From Ornithinimicrobium sufpigmenti (GTDB taxonomy: Bacteria > Actinomycetota > Actinomycetes > Actinomycetales > Dermatophilaceae): a DNA stretch of 64,000 nucleotides. The notes under the pieces were generated by a model. The model searched no databases. It had not been told where the DNA came from and saw nothing but the letters and a program-made list of their open reading frames with translations. Below, piece after piece: positions 7,657-18,606 of the stretch (position 1 is its first letter; each line of letters begins with the position of its first letter). The stretch is taken from contig NZ_CP036403.1 of assembly GCF_004322775.1 (NCBI RefSeq), forward strand, positions 868,001-932,000, read 5' to 3'. The translations under genes were made by a program, and so were the position numbers.

Positions 7657-8346
7657 ATGAGCACGTCGACCACCCGGCCGAGCCGGCCGGCCACGACCAC
7701 CGCTGGAACCACCGCAGGCGCCACCCCGGCCGAGCTCGGGATCGGCTTGCGGTTCAGCATCCATCCCCACACCGACGACTTCGTCGACGTCATCCTGGGC
7801 GCGCTCGCCGACGTCGCGGCGGCGGGCCTGACCAAGGGCCTGGTTAGTGAGACCGACGAGGTCAGCACCTACGTCGGCGCCAAGGACTGGCCCGCCGAGC
7901 AGCGCCTGGCCGCCTACCTGTCCGCGGTCATCCCGGCGGCCTACCGCCGCTCCGGCGGCGGGCACGTCGTCGCCCACGCGCTTTTCTCGCGTGGCTGCCC
8001 GGGCGAGGTCGCCTGCGACCTGTCGGTGACCGGCCTGCCCAGCCCGGCGCCCGTCGAGCTGGAGCCGACCGGCATCCGGGCCGCGGCCCAGTGGTCGCTG
8101 TACCCGCTGCTCGACGGCGGCAGCGACGCGGGGGACCACATGGCGCACATCGAGTCCGCCATCGCCGCCGCCCACGATCGCGGGACGGCGGCGTTGCCGA
8201 ACCACTACGCCACCAAGCTCACCGGTGACGTGTCCGAGGTGCTGGCCACCGCCGTCGACGCGTGGGCTCAGGTCGGGGCCCACGTCCCGCACGCCGTCAC
8301 CCACCTGACGATCTCGGTCGGCTCGCCGAGCCAGGCAGAGGGCTGA
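7657..8346 (+). CDS. ykoF: YkoF-family thiamin/HMP-binding protein
   Basis: A soluble protein of about 230 residues with two related ferredoxin-like ACT-type repeats, as in Bacillus YkoF, which binds thiamin or its pyrimidine part. Repeat 1 begins GLRFSIHPHTDDFVDVILGA and ends near HALFSRGCPGEV; repeat 2 begins GIRAAAQWSLYPLLDGG and ends VPHAVTHLTISVGSPS. GAGAGAGGG lies just upstream; ATG 7657 follows an in-frame GTG at 7654. It is the first gene after the TPP riboswitch and is followed three bases later by ykoE. Confidence 0.92.
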   Translation: MSTSTTRPSRPATTTAGTTAGATPAELGIGLRFSIHPHTDDFVDVILGALADVAAAGLTKGLVSETDEVSTYVGAKDWPAEQRLAAYLSAVIPAAYRRSGGGHVVAHALFSRGCPGEVACDLSVTGLPSPAPVELEPTGIRAAAQWSLYPLLDGGSDAGDHMAHIESAIAAAHDRGTAALPNHYATKLTGDVSEVLATAVDAWAQVGAHVPHAVTHLTISVGSPSQAEG

Positions 8347-8349
8347 GCG

Positions 8350-8997
8350 ATGACCAGCACCGACAAGACCGGCGACGGCAGCGTCGGCGCCGGCGCGCCG
8401 CGCACCGGCCGGACGCCGAGCGCCCGCCAGGGCTGGGCCATGAAGGACCTCGTCCTCATGGTCGTGCTGGGCGTCGTCTTCGGCTTCGTCTACTGGGCGC
8501 TCGTCCAGGCGTGGAACGGCCTGGCCGTGCTCATGGGCCCGGCTGGCGACCTGGCGCAGCACGTCCTGCTCGGCGGGTGGCTGATCGTCGCGCCGATCGC
8601 CATCGCGATCATCCGGCGCCCGTTCGCCGGCATCATCGCCGAGGTCATCGCCTCCGTCATCGAGGTCGTCTTCCTCGGCTCCCCCGTGGGGCCGCTGCTG
8701 ATCCTCGCCGCCGCGATCCAGGGCGCGGGCAGCGAGCTGCCGTTCGCGCTCATCCGGTACCGCCGCTTCGGCTGGGGCGTCTTCGCCCTGTCCGGGCTGC
8801 TCGGCGCCTTCCTGGTGTTCTTCTACTCGGCCTTCCGCTCCGGCTGGTACGGGCAGGACATCTTCCCGTTGCGTCTGATCATGCAGTGCGTCTCCGGCGT
8901 GGTCCTCGGCGGCCTGCTCGCCAAGGTGGTGGTCGACGCGCTGGCGCGCACCGGCGTCGTCGACAACTTCGCCATCGGCCGCGCCGCGCACCGATGA
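8350..8997 (+). CDS. ykoE: ECF transporter substrate-binding membrane subunit YkoE
   Basis: A 215-residue integral membrane S-component of a group I/II energy-coupling-factor transporter, predicted to bind hydroxymethylpyrimidine or thiamin. After a ~28-residue polar lead come hydrophobic segments MKDLVLMVVLGVVFGFVYWA, LLGGWLIVAPIAIAII, GIIAEVIASVIEVVFLG, FALSGLLGAFLVFF and LIMQCVSGVVLGGLLAKVVV, with the YkoE feature IQGAGSELPFALIRYRRFG. Its stop overlaps the ykoD start by four bases, showing tight translational coupling. Confidence 0.93.
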   Translation: MTSTDKTGDGSVGAGAPRTGRTPSARQGWAMKDLVLMVVLGVVFGFVYWALVQAWNGLAVLMGPAGDLAQHVLLGGWLIVAPIAIAIIRRPFAGIIAEVIASVIEVVFLGSPVGPLLILAAAIQGAGSELPFALIRYRRFGWGVFALSGLLGAFLVFFYSAFRSGWYGQDIFPLRLIMQCVSGVVLGGLLAKVVVDALARTGVVDNFAIGRAAHR

Positions 8998-10745
8998 CGA
9001 CGCCGCCCGGGCCGCCCGTCGTCACGCTCGACGGCGTCAGCGTCCGGTTCCCGCGCCGCGCCACCCCGGTGCTGCGGGACGTCTCCCTGCGCCTGGCGCC
9101 GGGCGAGCAGGTGGTGATCCTCGGCGCGTCCGGGTCCGGGAAGTCGACGGTGCTGCACACGATCACCGGCGTCGTCCCGCACACGGTCCACGCCGAGCTG
9201 GACGGCGAGGTCACCGTCGCCGGGACGACGACGGCGGCGACCACCGTGGTCGAGCGGTCCCGGTACCTCGGCGTGGTGGCGCAGGACCCCTCCTCGGCGG
9301 TGTGCCTGCCGGACGTGGAGCAGGAGCTTGCCCTGCCGCTGGAGAACCACGCGGCCGACCGCTCGACGATCGACCGCCGCATCGGCGATGCCCTCGCCGC
9401 GGTCGGCGCCGGCCACCTGCGGCGGCGGGCGACGGCCGCGCTCTCGGGCGGGGAGTCGCAACGGGTGGCGCTCGCGGCCGCCCTGGTGACCGAGCCGGAC
9501 GTGCTCCTTCTCGACGAGCCCACCTCCATGCTCGACCCCGACGGCGTGGCCGCGGTCCGCGGTGCCCTCGTCCAAGCGGTGCAGCGCTACGGCCCCGCGG
9601 TGGTGCTGGTCGAGCACCGGCTCGACGAGTGGGCGAGGGCCGACGGGGCGGCTGGGCTGCCCGCCCGGGCGCTCGTGCTCGACGAGTCCGGGACCGTGCT
9701 GGCCGACGGCCCCACCGCCGTCGTCCTGCGCGACCAGGCTGCACGGCTGCACGCAGCCGGCTGCTGGCTGCCGCTGGACGCCGAGCTGCGGGCGCTCACC
9801 GGGGCCGACGGCGGCCTCAGCAACCGCGAGAACGTCGCGTTCCTGGACTCGCTGGCCGCCGACTCACGAGAGCAGGCTGCGGAGGCAGACGAGCCGGTGC
9901 TGGCCGCGCGCGGCCTTGCCGTCACCCGGTCGACGGGCCGACGGCGCCGCCGGGACCCAGAACCGCCGCCGCTGCTCACCGGCATCGACCTCACGGTCCG
10001 GGCCGGCGAGGTGGTCGCCGTGCTCGGCGCGAACGGCGTCGGGAAGTCGACACTCCTGCTGACCCTGGCCGGGCTCCTGCGGCCGCGGACCGGCACGGTG
10101 ACCGGGCCGCGCTCCGGCCTGGTGTTCCAGAACGCCGAGCACCAGCTCGTCGCAAGCACGGTCCGGGCCGAGATCGCTCACGGCCTGGCCGCGGACAGGA
10201 GCGAGCCGATCGTCGACCGGCAGCTCGAGCGACACCGCCTCACCCACCTCGCCGACCAGAACCCGTTCCGGCTATCCGGCGGGGAGAAGCGCCGCGTCAG
10301 CCTGGCCGCGATGCTCGCCCACGACCGGCCGGTCCTCCTCGCGGACGAGCCCACCCTCGGTCTCGACCGCCGCGACGCGATCGCCACCGCCGAGACGCTC
10401 CGCGACGTCGCCGACGCCGGTGGTGCCGTCGTGCTGGTGAGCCACGACCTGCGCCTGGTGGCCTCCCTCGCCACGCGTGTCGTCGTGCTGGGCGAGGGCG
10501 GCGTCCTCGCCGACGGCCCGACCGCCGACGTGCTGCGCGACGGCGAGACCCTCGCCCGCGCGGGCCTGCGGCTCCCAGCCCTGGTCTCCTTGCTCCTCGA
10601 GCACCACCGCGACCACCTGCGCACGGTGCTGCGCCGGCTGGACGACGCCGTCGGACGCCGAGAGCAGCGAGTTGCGCCAGAAGCAGGCGCCCAAGCACCT
10701 GCTTCTGGCGCGGGAGCCTGCTCTCGGCAGGAGGTGGCCGGATGA
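8994..10745 (+). CDS. ykoD: Fused double ATPase subunit of the YkoEDC ECF transporter
   Basis: A 583-residue protein with two ABC ATPase domains, corresponding to EcfA and EcfA'. Domain 1 has Walker A GASGSGKST (about residue 45), signature LSGGESQRVAL and Walker B VLLLDEPTSMLDP. Domain 2 has GANGVGKST (about residue 345), signature LSGGEKRRVSL and VLLADEPTLGLDRRD. It drives uptake with YkoE and YkoC at the cytoplasmic membrane face. The start overlaps ykoE and the stop overlaps ykoC. The last ~30 residues (after DDAVGRREQR) are encoded by a long imperfect palindrome and look like an inserted tail. Confidence 0.93.
   Translation: MTTPPGPPVVTLDGVSVRFPRRATPVLRDVSLRLAPGEQVVILGASGSGKSTVLHTITGVVPHTVHAELDGEVTVAGTTTAATTVVERSRYLGVVAQDPSSAVCLPDVEQELALPLENHAADRSTIDRRIGDALAAVGAGHLRRRATAALSGGESQRVALAAALVTEPDVLLLDEPTSMLDPDGVAAVRGALVQAVQRYGPAVVLVEHRLDEWARADGAAGLPARALVLDESGTVLADGPTAVVLRDQAARLHAAGCWLPLDAELRALTGADGGLSNRENVAFLDSLAADSREQAAEADEPVLAARGLAVTRSTGRRRRRDPEPPPLLTGIDLTVRAGEVVAVLGANGVGKSTLLLTLAGLLRPRTGTVTGPRSGLVFQNAEHQLVASTVRAEIAHGLAADRSEPIVDRQLERHRLTHLADQNPFRLSGGEKRRVSLAAMLAHDRPVLLADEPTLGLDRRDAIATAETLRDVADAGGAVVLVSHDLRLVASLATRVVVLGEGGVLADGPTADVLRDGETLARAGLRLPALVSLLLEHHRDHLRTVLRRLDDAVGRREQRVAPEAGAQAPASGAGACSRQEVAG
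10658..10727 (+). repeat. Two-tier inverted repeat inside the 3' end of ykoD
   Basis: Outer arms CCGAGAGCAG (10658-10667) and CTGCTCTCGG (10718-10727) are perfect complements. Inner arms CGCCAGAAGCAGG (10675-10687) and CCTGCTTCTGGCG (10698-10710) are also perfect. They are separated by a symmetric 7/7 internal loop, with a 10-base apical loop. The element is translated as the C-terminal tail of YkoD and lies just before the ykoC start. It may be a REP-like insertion or an RNA element tuning ykoC expression. Confidence 0.85.
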
Positions 10746-11557
10746 GCACCCTGACCGCGCCGGCGGTCGCCGACTCGCCCCTCGCCCGCCGCAACCCCAC
10801 CGTGAAGCTGGCGCTGCTCCTCGCGATCTCGGTCGTCGCCGTGTTCCTGCTGGACCCGGTGACGCCCGCCGTCCTCTACCTGCTCGCGCTGGTCGGCGTC
10901 GCCGCCACAGTGCGCGCCCCGGCCCGCACCCTGGCGCTCGCGCACGTGCCGTTCGTGCTCTTCGCGCTCGGCGTGCTGATCGTCAACACCCTGGCCCGGC
11001 CCGGGGAGGTGCTGTGGCAGGGCGGTCCGCTGCGCGTGACGGTCGAGGGCCTCGAGATCGGCGGGGCGCTCGCCGCCCGGACGCTGCTCATCGGCATCCT
11101 CGCCATCGGCTTCCTGCTCTCCACCGACGGCGTCGCCCTGATGACAAGCCTCCACCAGAACGCCCGCCTCGGCCCGCGGATCACCTACGCCGTGCTCGCC
11201 GGCTACCGCATGCTGCAGGAGATGCCGCGCGAGTGGGCGACGATCCGGGCAGCCCATACGGTCCGCGCCCCGCTGCGCCCCGACGCGACCGACGGCGCGG
11301 TTGCGCCGCGCGGACCCCACCACCTCGCCGGGGTGATCTTCACCCTGCTGGTGGTCTCGGTCCGCAAGGGCGAGCGCATGGCGCAGGCGCTCGAGTCCCG
11401 GGGCCTGGGCCTGACCCCGCGCACCACCTGGCGGCCGGTCCGGGTCACCGCGGCCGACTGGCTCATGTTCGCCGGCGTGAGCGCCGTCGTCGCCCTGGTG
11501 GTCTCGGCCAGTGCGTGGCTCGGTCACCTGGAGGGCCCCGGTGCGCTCTTCGCGTGA
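10742..11557 (+). CDS. ykoC: ECF transporter transmembrane coupling subunit YkoC (EcfT-like)
   Basis: A 271-residue CbiQ/EcfT-type membrane protein that couples the ATPases to the S-component. It has hydrophobic segments such as LALLLAISVVAVFLLDPVTP and ADWLMFAGVSAVVALVVSAS, and the cytoplasmic coupling-helix signatures YRMLQEMPREWATIRAAHTV (containing the Ala-Arg-type motif) and GERMAQALESRGLG. The ATG at 10742 overlaps the ykoD stop (ATGA). Its 3' end overlaps the GTG start of the flavin monooxygenase by 17 bases. Confidence 0.92.
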   Translation: MSTLTAPAVADSPLARRNPTVKLALLLAISVVAVFLLDPVTPAVLYLLALVGVAATVRAPARTLALAHVPFVLFALGVLIVNTLARPGEVLWQGGPLRVTVEGLEIGGALAARTLLIGILAIGFLLSTDGVALMTSLHQNARLGPRITYAVLAGYRMLQEMPREWATIRAAHTVRAPLRPDATDGAVAPRGPHHLAGVIFTLLVVSVRKGERMAQALESRGLGLTPRTTWRPVRVTAADWLMFAGVSAVVALVVSASAWLGHLEGPGALFA

Positions 11558-12875
11558 GATCCCGCTCGTCGCGATGGTCAACCCGCCGACGAGCCAGTAC
11601 TCCGAGAACTGGCGTCATCCGCTGGCGCGTACCGACTGGTTCGACGCGCGCTTCTACGCCGACCTCGGCCGCACCCTCGAGCGCGGCGGCTTCGCCATGA
11701 TGTTCATGCCCGACGCGCTGGCGATCCCCGAGGACGGCACCGGCAGCTACGCCACCACGGTCCGCACCGGCGGCAAGGGGACGATCTACCTCGACCCGGT
11801 CGTGGTCGCCTCCGTCGTCGCCGCCTCCACCTCCCACCTGGGGATCGGCGCGACCATGTCGACGACCTTCCTCCCGCCCTACGCCATCGCGCGGACCATG
11901 CTCAGCCTCGACCACCTCTCCGGCGGCCGCACGGCCTGGAACATCGTCACCTCCACCACCGACGCCGAGGCGCGGAACATGGGGATGGCGGCGATCCCGG
12001 GCAAGGCCGAGCGCTACGACCACGCCGACGACGTCGTCCGCACCGTCCTCGACCTGTGGGCGACCTGGTCGCCGGACGCGCTCCGGCTCGACGGCGACGC
12101 CCGCGTCTTCGCCGACCCCGACCTCGTCTCGCGCGTGCCCGACCGGGGCGGCCGTCAGCTCAGCCGGGGACCCATCACCCTGCCCCGCAGCCCGCAGGGC
12201 CGACCGGTCCTCATGCAGGCCGGCGCCTCCGAGCGCGGCCGGACCTTCGCCGCGCGCTGGGCCGAGCTGGTCTTCGTCGTCGCCGACAGCCCCGACACGA
12301 TGCGGTCCCTCCGCGCCGACCTGCGCGAGCGGGCGCGCGCGGCGGGCCGTGACCCGGACGCGATGCTCGTCCTGCCCGCCGTCCAGCCGGTCGTCGCCGC
12401 CACGGACGACGGCGCGCGCAACCGGCTCGCGGAGCTGGAGTCCTTCCTCGACGAGACCGAGGTCCTGACCATCCTCGCCCGGCTCCTCCACGCCGACCCG
12501 GCCACGGTGGACCCGGACGGGGACGCCGTCGCCCTGATCGAGGCGCACCGGGGCGCGACGGGCAGCGACGGCTTCGAGGAGATGCTCATCCGGGCGTCCC
12601 GGGCCGAGGACCTGACGGTCCGGGGGCTCGCGTTCCGGCAGGCGATGAGCCAGCTCAAGCCACAGCCCACCGGCTCACCCGCCACCGTCGCCGATTACCT
12701 CTGCGACCTGGTGGACTCGTGTGCGGCGGACGGGTTCGCCATCATGCCGGCCCTGTACCCATCCTCGGTCGAGGACTTCGTCGACGGCGTCAGCCCGGAG
12801 CTACGCCGGCGCGGCCGGCTGCCGACGACGCCGACGGCCGGGACGTTGCGGGACCGGCTCGGCCTGCCCGCGTGA
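11541..12875 (+). CDS. LLM-class flavin-dependent monooxygenase (NtaA/SnaA/DszA type)
   Basis: A 444-residue bacterial-luciferase-like TIM barrel using reduced FMN from a partner reductase. Family marks include NPPTSQYSENWRHP, a start-proximal FYADLGRTLERGGFAMMF, SLDHLSGGRTAWNIVTS, ARNMG and RPVLMQAGASERGRTFAA. NtaA-family members oxidise compounds such as nitrilotriacetate or dibenzothiophene sulfone. Here the TPP-controlled operon suggests a thiamin-related heterocycle as substrate, but this is inference. GTG 11541 overlaps ykoC; ATG 11574 would drop 11 residues. No flavin reductase is adjacent. Confidence 0.88.
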   Translation: MRSSREIPLVAMVNPPTSQYSENWRHPLARTDWFDARFYADLGRTLERGGFAMMFMPDALAIPEDGTGSYATTVRTGGKGTIYLDPVVVASVVAASTSHLGIGATMSTTFLPPYAIARTMLSLDHLSGGRTAWNIVTSTTDAEARNMGMAAIPGKAERYDHADDVVRTVLDLWATWSPDALRLDGDARVFADPDLVSRVPDRGGRQLSRGPITLPRSPQGRPVLMQAGASERGRTFAARWAELVFVVADSPDTMRSLRADLRERARAAGRDPDAMLVLPAVQPVVAATDDGARNRLAELESFLDETEVLTILARLLHADPATVDPDGDAVALIEAHRGATGSDGFEEMLIRASRAEDLTVRGLAFRQAMSQLKPQPTGSPATVADYLCDLVDSCAADGFAIMPALYPSSVEDFVDGVSPELRRRGRLPTTPTAGTLRDRLGLPA

Positions 12876-13230
12876 CGACGACGGACGTCGCCGGCCACGG
12901 CCGCGACCACCACCCGACGGCCTCCTCAGGCAAATACACCGTGGCGCTGTCAAGCTGGCGGTGCAGCACGCTGACGAACCCAGGTACTCCGGCGCCTGAT
13001 GAGTGGTCCGGAGCGCCGACGTTCCGTAGGGATCCTTGAACGGAACACGTCTATAAGCGCTGAACCGCGAAGCTCGAGGTTCGGTCTGAAGGGCCGGAGG
13101 GGCCACCGGCTACTTACACCACTCAGTGGGGCGTCACCCGGCGAGCTCCGGTTCGAGATGCGCGCTGCGGGGCAGTCGTGGTGCCATGGATGTCCGGCCG
13201 GGACTGTCCTGGCACCAGCACAGAGAGGTG
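12876..13230. other. Non-coding gap with inverted repeat and IS-end-like copy
   Basis: About 355 bases between the monooxygenase and the Hsp20 gene. It contains the perfect 7-bp inverted repeat GTTCCGT...ACGGAAC (13021-13027 and 13040-13046) and IS-end-like copy B. No coding sequence is convincing. Confidence 0.6.
13088..13139 (+). repeat. IS-end-like sequence, copy B
   Basis: Partner of the sequence at 7371-7420, in the same orientation: it shares CACCGGCTACTTAC and the CACTC-GTGGG palindrome. The run TTACACCACTCAGTGGGGCG is close to IS256-family termini. Together the copies bracket 5.7 kb containing the riboswitch, ykoFEDC and the monooxygenase. Confidence 0.6.
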
Positions 13231-13239
13231 ATGAGCGCG

Positions 13240-13702
13240 ATGACCGTTCTCGATCCGTTCCGTGAGGTCGAGCGCCTGCTCGGCTCGGCGTTGCGTCAGA
13301 GCCCGTCCGCTGCGCTGATGCCGCTGGACCTGTACCGCTCCGGAGAGGAGTTCGTGGTCAAGATCGACCTGCCCGGTGTGGACCCCGGCTCGATCGACAT
13401 CGACGTCGAGGACCGCACGCTGACGGTGCGCGCCGAGCGGCACCCGCAGCAGGAGGGGCGAGGCCCAGTGGCTGGTGCGAGAGCGCCCCGCGGGGACGTT
13501 CGCTCGCCAGCTCACGCTGGGTCAGGGCTTGGCGGTGGACCGCATCCAGGCCGACTACGCCGACGGTGTCCTGACGTTGACCATCCGGCTGGCGGAGGAG
13601 TCCAAGCCCCACAAGATCCAGGTCACCGCCTCCGGCGGGCAGAAGACCATCGAGCAAGGCGGCCAGCAGGGTTCTGCCGAGGGATCCGGCCAGGCACAGT
13701 GA
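13240..13702 (+). pseudogene. Hsp20 (alpha-crystallin family) small heat shock protein, frameshifted
   Basis: The first part reads MTVLDPFREVERLLGSALRQ then MPLDLYRSGEEFVVKIDLPG and DIDVEDRTLTVRAERHPQQ, a normal Hsp20 start. The frame is then lost at a GGGG run (13455-13458); the second half of the alpha-crystallin domain continues one frame over as WLVRERPAGTFARQLTLGQG, ADYADGVLTLTIRLAEESKP and the C-terminal HKIQVTASG. Three Gs instead of four would restore one ~154-residue chaperone. It may be a real pseudogene, phase variation or a sequencing error. ATG 13231 is an alternative start. It lies 58 bases before the Clp gene, as in known hsp20-clp stress operons. Confidence 0.85.
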
Positions 13703-13760
13703 CGTCGTCGCGGGCGCCGGCGCCAAGCGGCGGCGCCCGTGGCCGGTTCGGAGGTAAGCC

Positions 13761-16373
<2,613 letters not shown>

Positions 16374-16515
16374 CGTCCCGCTGCGGGGCGACAAGAGGCG
16401 CCCGGAAGGGCAGCTACCGCGGTGACTCGTACGAGATGACAGGGCGCTCGTCGAGGGCGAGGGCCGCGTCACCGGAACCAGGGGAGGATCGCCCGGCCCA
16501 AGCGAGGAACGCCGC

Positions 16516-16983
16516 TCAGACGAGGTTCGCGACTCGCTGCGCCTCCGCGAACTGCGTGCTCGCGACCTCGACGTGGTAGGTGCTCGCCTGGAGTGTGCTC
16601 ACGCTGGTGAAGTCGCGCCGTCCACCGGTGGCCGCGTGGTCGATGAACCCGAAGATCGCGCCGAAGACGGCACCGATCAGGGCGCTGAGGAGGAGCATCC
16701 ACAGCCAGAACCAGCCGCCGATGACGAAGATCGAGAACAGCAGACCGATGAGCAGGCCGAACCAGGCGCCTCCGGCGGCACCCCGCAGAGCCGCCTGAGC
16801 GTTCGTCTGCCGGCCGGTGACCTGTTCCACCGACCGCATGCCGGTCCCGACGATGCGGACGTTCTCCACAGGGAAGCCGCGATCGGAGAGGAGATCGACG
16901 AGGCGTTGGGCGCCCGCGTAGTCGGGGAACTCCGCCAGTGTGCGGTAGTCCGCCCGGCCACTGGTTGCTGGGTTCTGGGTCAT
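16516..16983 (-). CDS. General stress protein (GSP17M-like domain) with two membrane helices
   Basis: A 155-residue protein. The N-terminal RTLAEFPDYAGAQRLVDLLS and DRGFPVENVRIVGTGMRSVE match the ~60-residue GSP17M-like domain seen in actinobacterial general stress proteins. A Gly/Ala-rich hydrophobic hairpin follows (AWFGLLIGLLFSIFVIGGWF and MLLLSALIGAVFGAIFGFID), then a short polar tail STYHVEVASTQFAEAQRVA. The ATG at 16983 has a good GGAG upstream and fits homologues. It converges with the Clp gene. No enzymatic role is known; context supports envelope stress. Confidence 0.8.
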   Translation of the reverse strand: MTQNPATSGRADYRTLAEFPDYAGAQRLVDLLSDRGFPVENVRIVGTGMRSVEQVTGRQTNAQAALRGAAGGAWFGLLIGLLFSIFVIGGWFWLWMLLLSALIGAVFGAIFGFIDHAATGGRRDFTSVSTLQASTYHVEVASTQFAEAQRVANLV

Positions 16984-17181
16984 GGCGATCTCCAGGGAGC
17001 CGGTCCGGCGCCGAGCCCGACTGACCGTACGCCCCTGACCCGCGACGTGCACCTCGTCAACAAGCCCACTGATCCCGTGCACGGGCTACGGCACCGCCGG
17101 CCCTCGGCGCTGGATGACCCTGATCGCACCGGCGCGGGCATCGATCTCCCCGCCGTCATCGCGATCCCCGAGACTTGGCCC

Positions 17182-18306
17182 GTGCCACATCCCGCTCAGC
17201 CGCCCGCCGCCCGCCCGCTCACGCTGCACCTCGGTGTCGTGCTCGAACCCCGCGCGGCCGAGCTCGTGCGCTCGGCACTCGAGACAACCCTGTCCGAGCG
17301 CCTGGCCGCCCGCTTTCCCGGGACCCGGTGGACGGTGTCCGTGGCCCACGAGGTCCTCACCCGGCCACCGGCCGGCCGCACCGAGCTCCTCGAGGAGACC
17401 CGGGACCGCATGCTCGACGCGGACTGGGACCTCGCCGTCGTCCTGACCGACTCCCCACTACGCGACGGGCACCGCACCCTCGCCGTCGTCACCAGCCCGG
17501 TGCACGGCGTCGGCCTGGTCTCCGTCCCGGCGCTAGGACCAGTGCGAGTGCAGCGGCGGGCGGAGGAGACCGTCGTCGGTGTCGTGACCACGCTGCTCGG
17601 CGCGGAGGCCGAAGGGCGCTCGCCAGATCGGCGGCTGCGTCAGCTCGCGGCCGACACCAAGGACCATCCTGGGGACAACGCGGTGGAGTTCGCGGCCCGC
17701 GTGCTCGGCGGGAACCTCTGGGTTCTGCTTGGGATGGTGCGCGCGAACCAACCATGGCGCCTCGCCCTCCGACTGTCGCGCTCGCTCACCGTCGCCGCCG
17801 CCAGCGGCGTCGCGGCGCTCGTCACCTCCGACCTGTGGTCGCTGTCCGCCTCCTACGGGTCGCTCAGACTCACCGGCCTCGGGGTGCTGTCGGTCGGCGC
17901 CCTCACCCTCGCGCTCGTCCTCGGCGGCGGCCTGTGGGAACGCGCGCGGCACCGCCGGGAACGCGAGCAGGTGGTCCTCTTCAACCTCGCCACCCTCGCG
18001 ACCGTCGTCATCGGCGTGCTGGTCTACTACCTCGCGCTGTTCGTCCTGGCATGGCTCGGCGCGCTGCTCCTCGTCCCGGAGTCGGTGTATGCCACCTCGG
18101 TGGGCACGGCACTTGGCGCAGCGGAGTACGGGCGCCTTGCCTGGCTCACGGCGACGATCGCCACGGTCGGCGGCGCCCTCGGCGCGGGCCTGGAAGACTA
18201 CGACGACGTGCGCGACGCCGCCTACACCCACACCAGCGAGGCAGTCCAGCCGGTGGGCCCGACACCAACCAGGACGGACCAACACACACCTGACCACGGC
18301 GGCTGA
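17182..18306 (+). CDS. Conserved membrane protein of unknown function
   Basis: About 374 residues. The N-terminal half is soluble (LTLHLGVVLEPRAAELVRSA, then MLDADWDLAVVLTDSPLRDG), and the C-terminal half contains four or five hydrophobic helices, including TGLGVLSVGALTLALVLGGG, VVIGVLVYYLALFVLAWLGA and WLTATIATVGGALGAGLEDY. The frame is open well upstream and the start is uncertain: GTG 17182 is used because strong codon bias and sequence character begin there. No family is recognised with confidence. It is divergent from the stress-protein gene and may belong to the same stress module. Confidence 0.65.
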   Translation: MPHPAQPPAARPLTLHLGVVLEPRAAELVRSALETTLSERLAARFPGTRWTVSVAHEVLTRPPAGRTELLEETRDRMLDADWDLAVVLTDSPLRDGHRTLAVVTSPVHGVGLVSVPALGPVRVQRRAEETVVGVVTTLLGAEAEGRSPDRRLRQLAADTKDHPGDNAVEFAARVLGGNLWVLLGMVRANQPWRLALRLSRSLTVAAASGVAALVTSDLWSLSASYGSLRLTGLGVLSVGALTLALVLGGGLWERARHRREREQVVLFNLATLATVVIGVLVYYLALFVLAWLGALLLVPESVYATSVGTALGAAEYGRLAWLTATIATVGGALGAGLEDYDDVRDAAYTHTSEAVQPVGPTPTRTDQHTPDHGG

Positions 18307-18606
18307 GCCGAGACCGGGGCCGCGCCCAGCCCGTCGCGACTCCCAACTCGCACCGGCCCCCTGCCCGATACCGCGCCAACGCGCCCTTTCGCCGCGAGAC
18401 GGGCCACATGCAATACCCGCTGGTCCGACCCTCACCCGGGCTCTGAAGCGCGCCGTGCCATCCCGCAGCCATCGTCCCGTAAGACCATCCCCTAACGGAC
18501 AGCGTTAGATGGCCCACGGCGCCCAGCACGTGTCGCGCCCGAGAGCCCCTGGACGACACCTGCCGGTGTCGTCCCTGCGCAGGGGGACTGTCGAAGGGTC
18601 GCTACC
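18307..18606. other. Non-coding gap with an inverted repeat
   Basis: About 300 bases without a supported gene. It holds CGTCCCGTAAGAC (18473-18485) followed by TAACGGAC, an imperfect inverted repeat whose left arm and spacer start recur exactly at 22474-22486. Confidence 0.55.

Noticed and set aside
8262..8993. Upstream extension of the ykoD frame
   Set aside because: It overlaps ykoF and ykoE in another frame; the ATGA junction at 8994 is the natural start.
16573..17181. Long upstream extension of the membrane protein frame at 17182
   Set aside because: It is antisense to the general stress protein gene and shows shadow-type composition.
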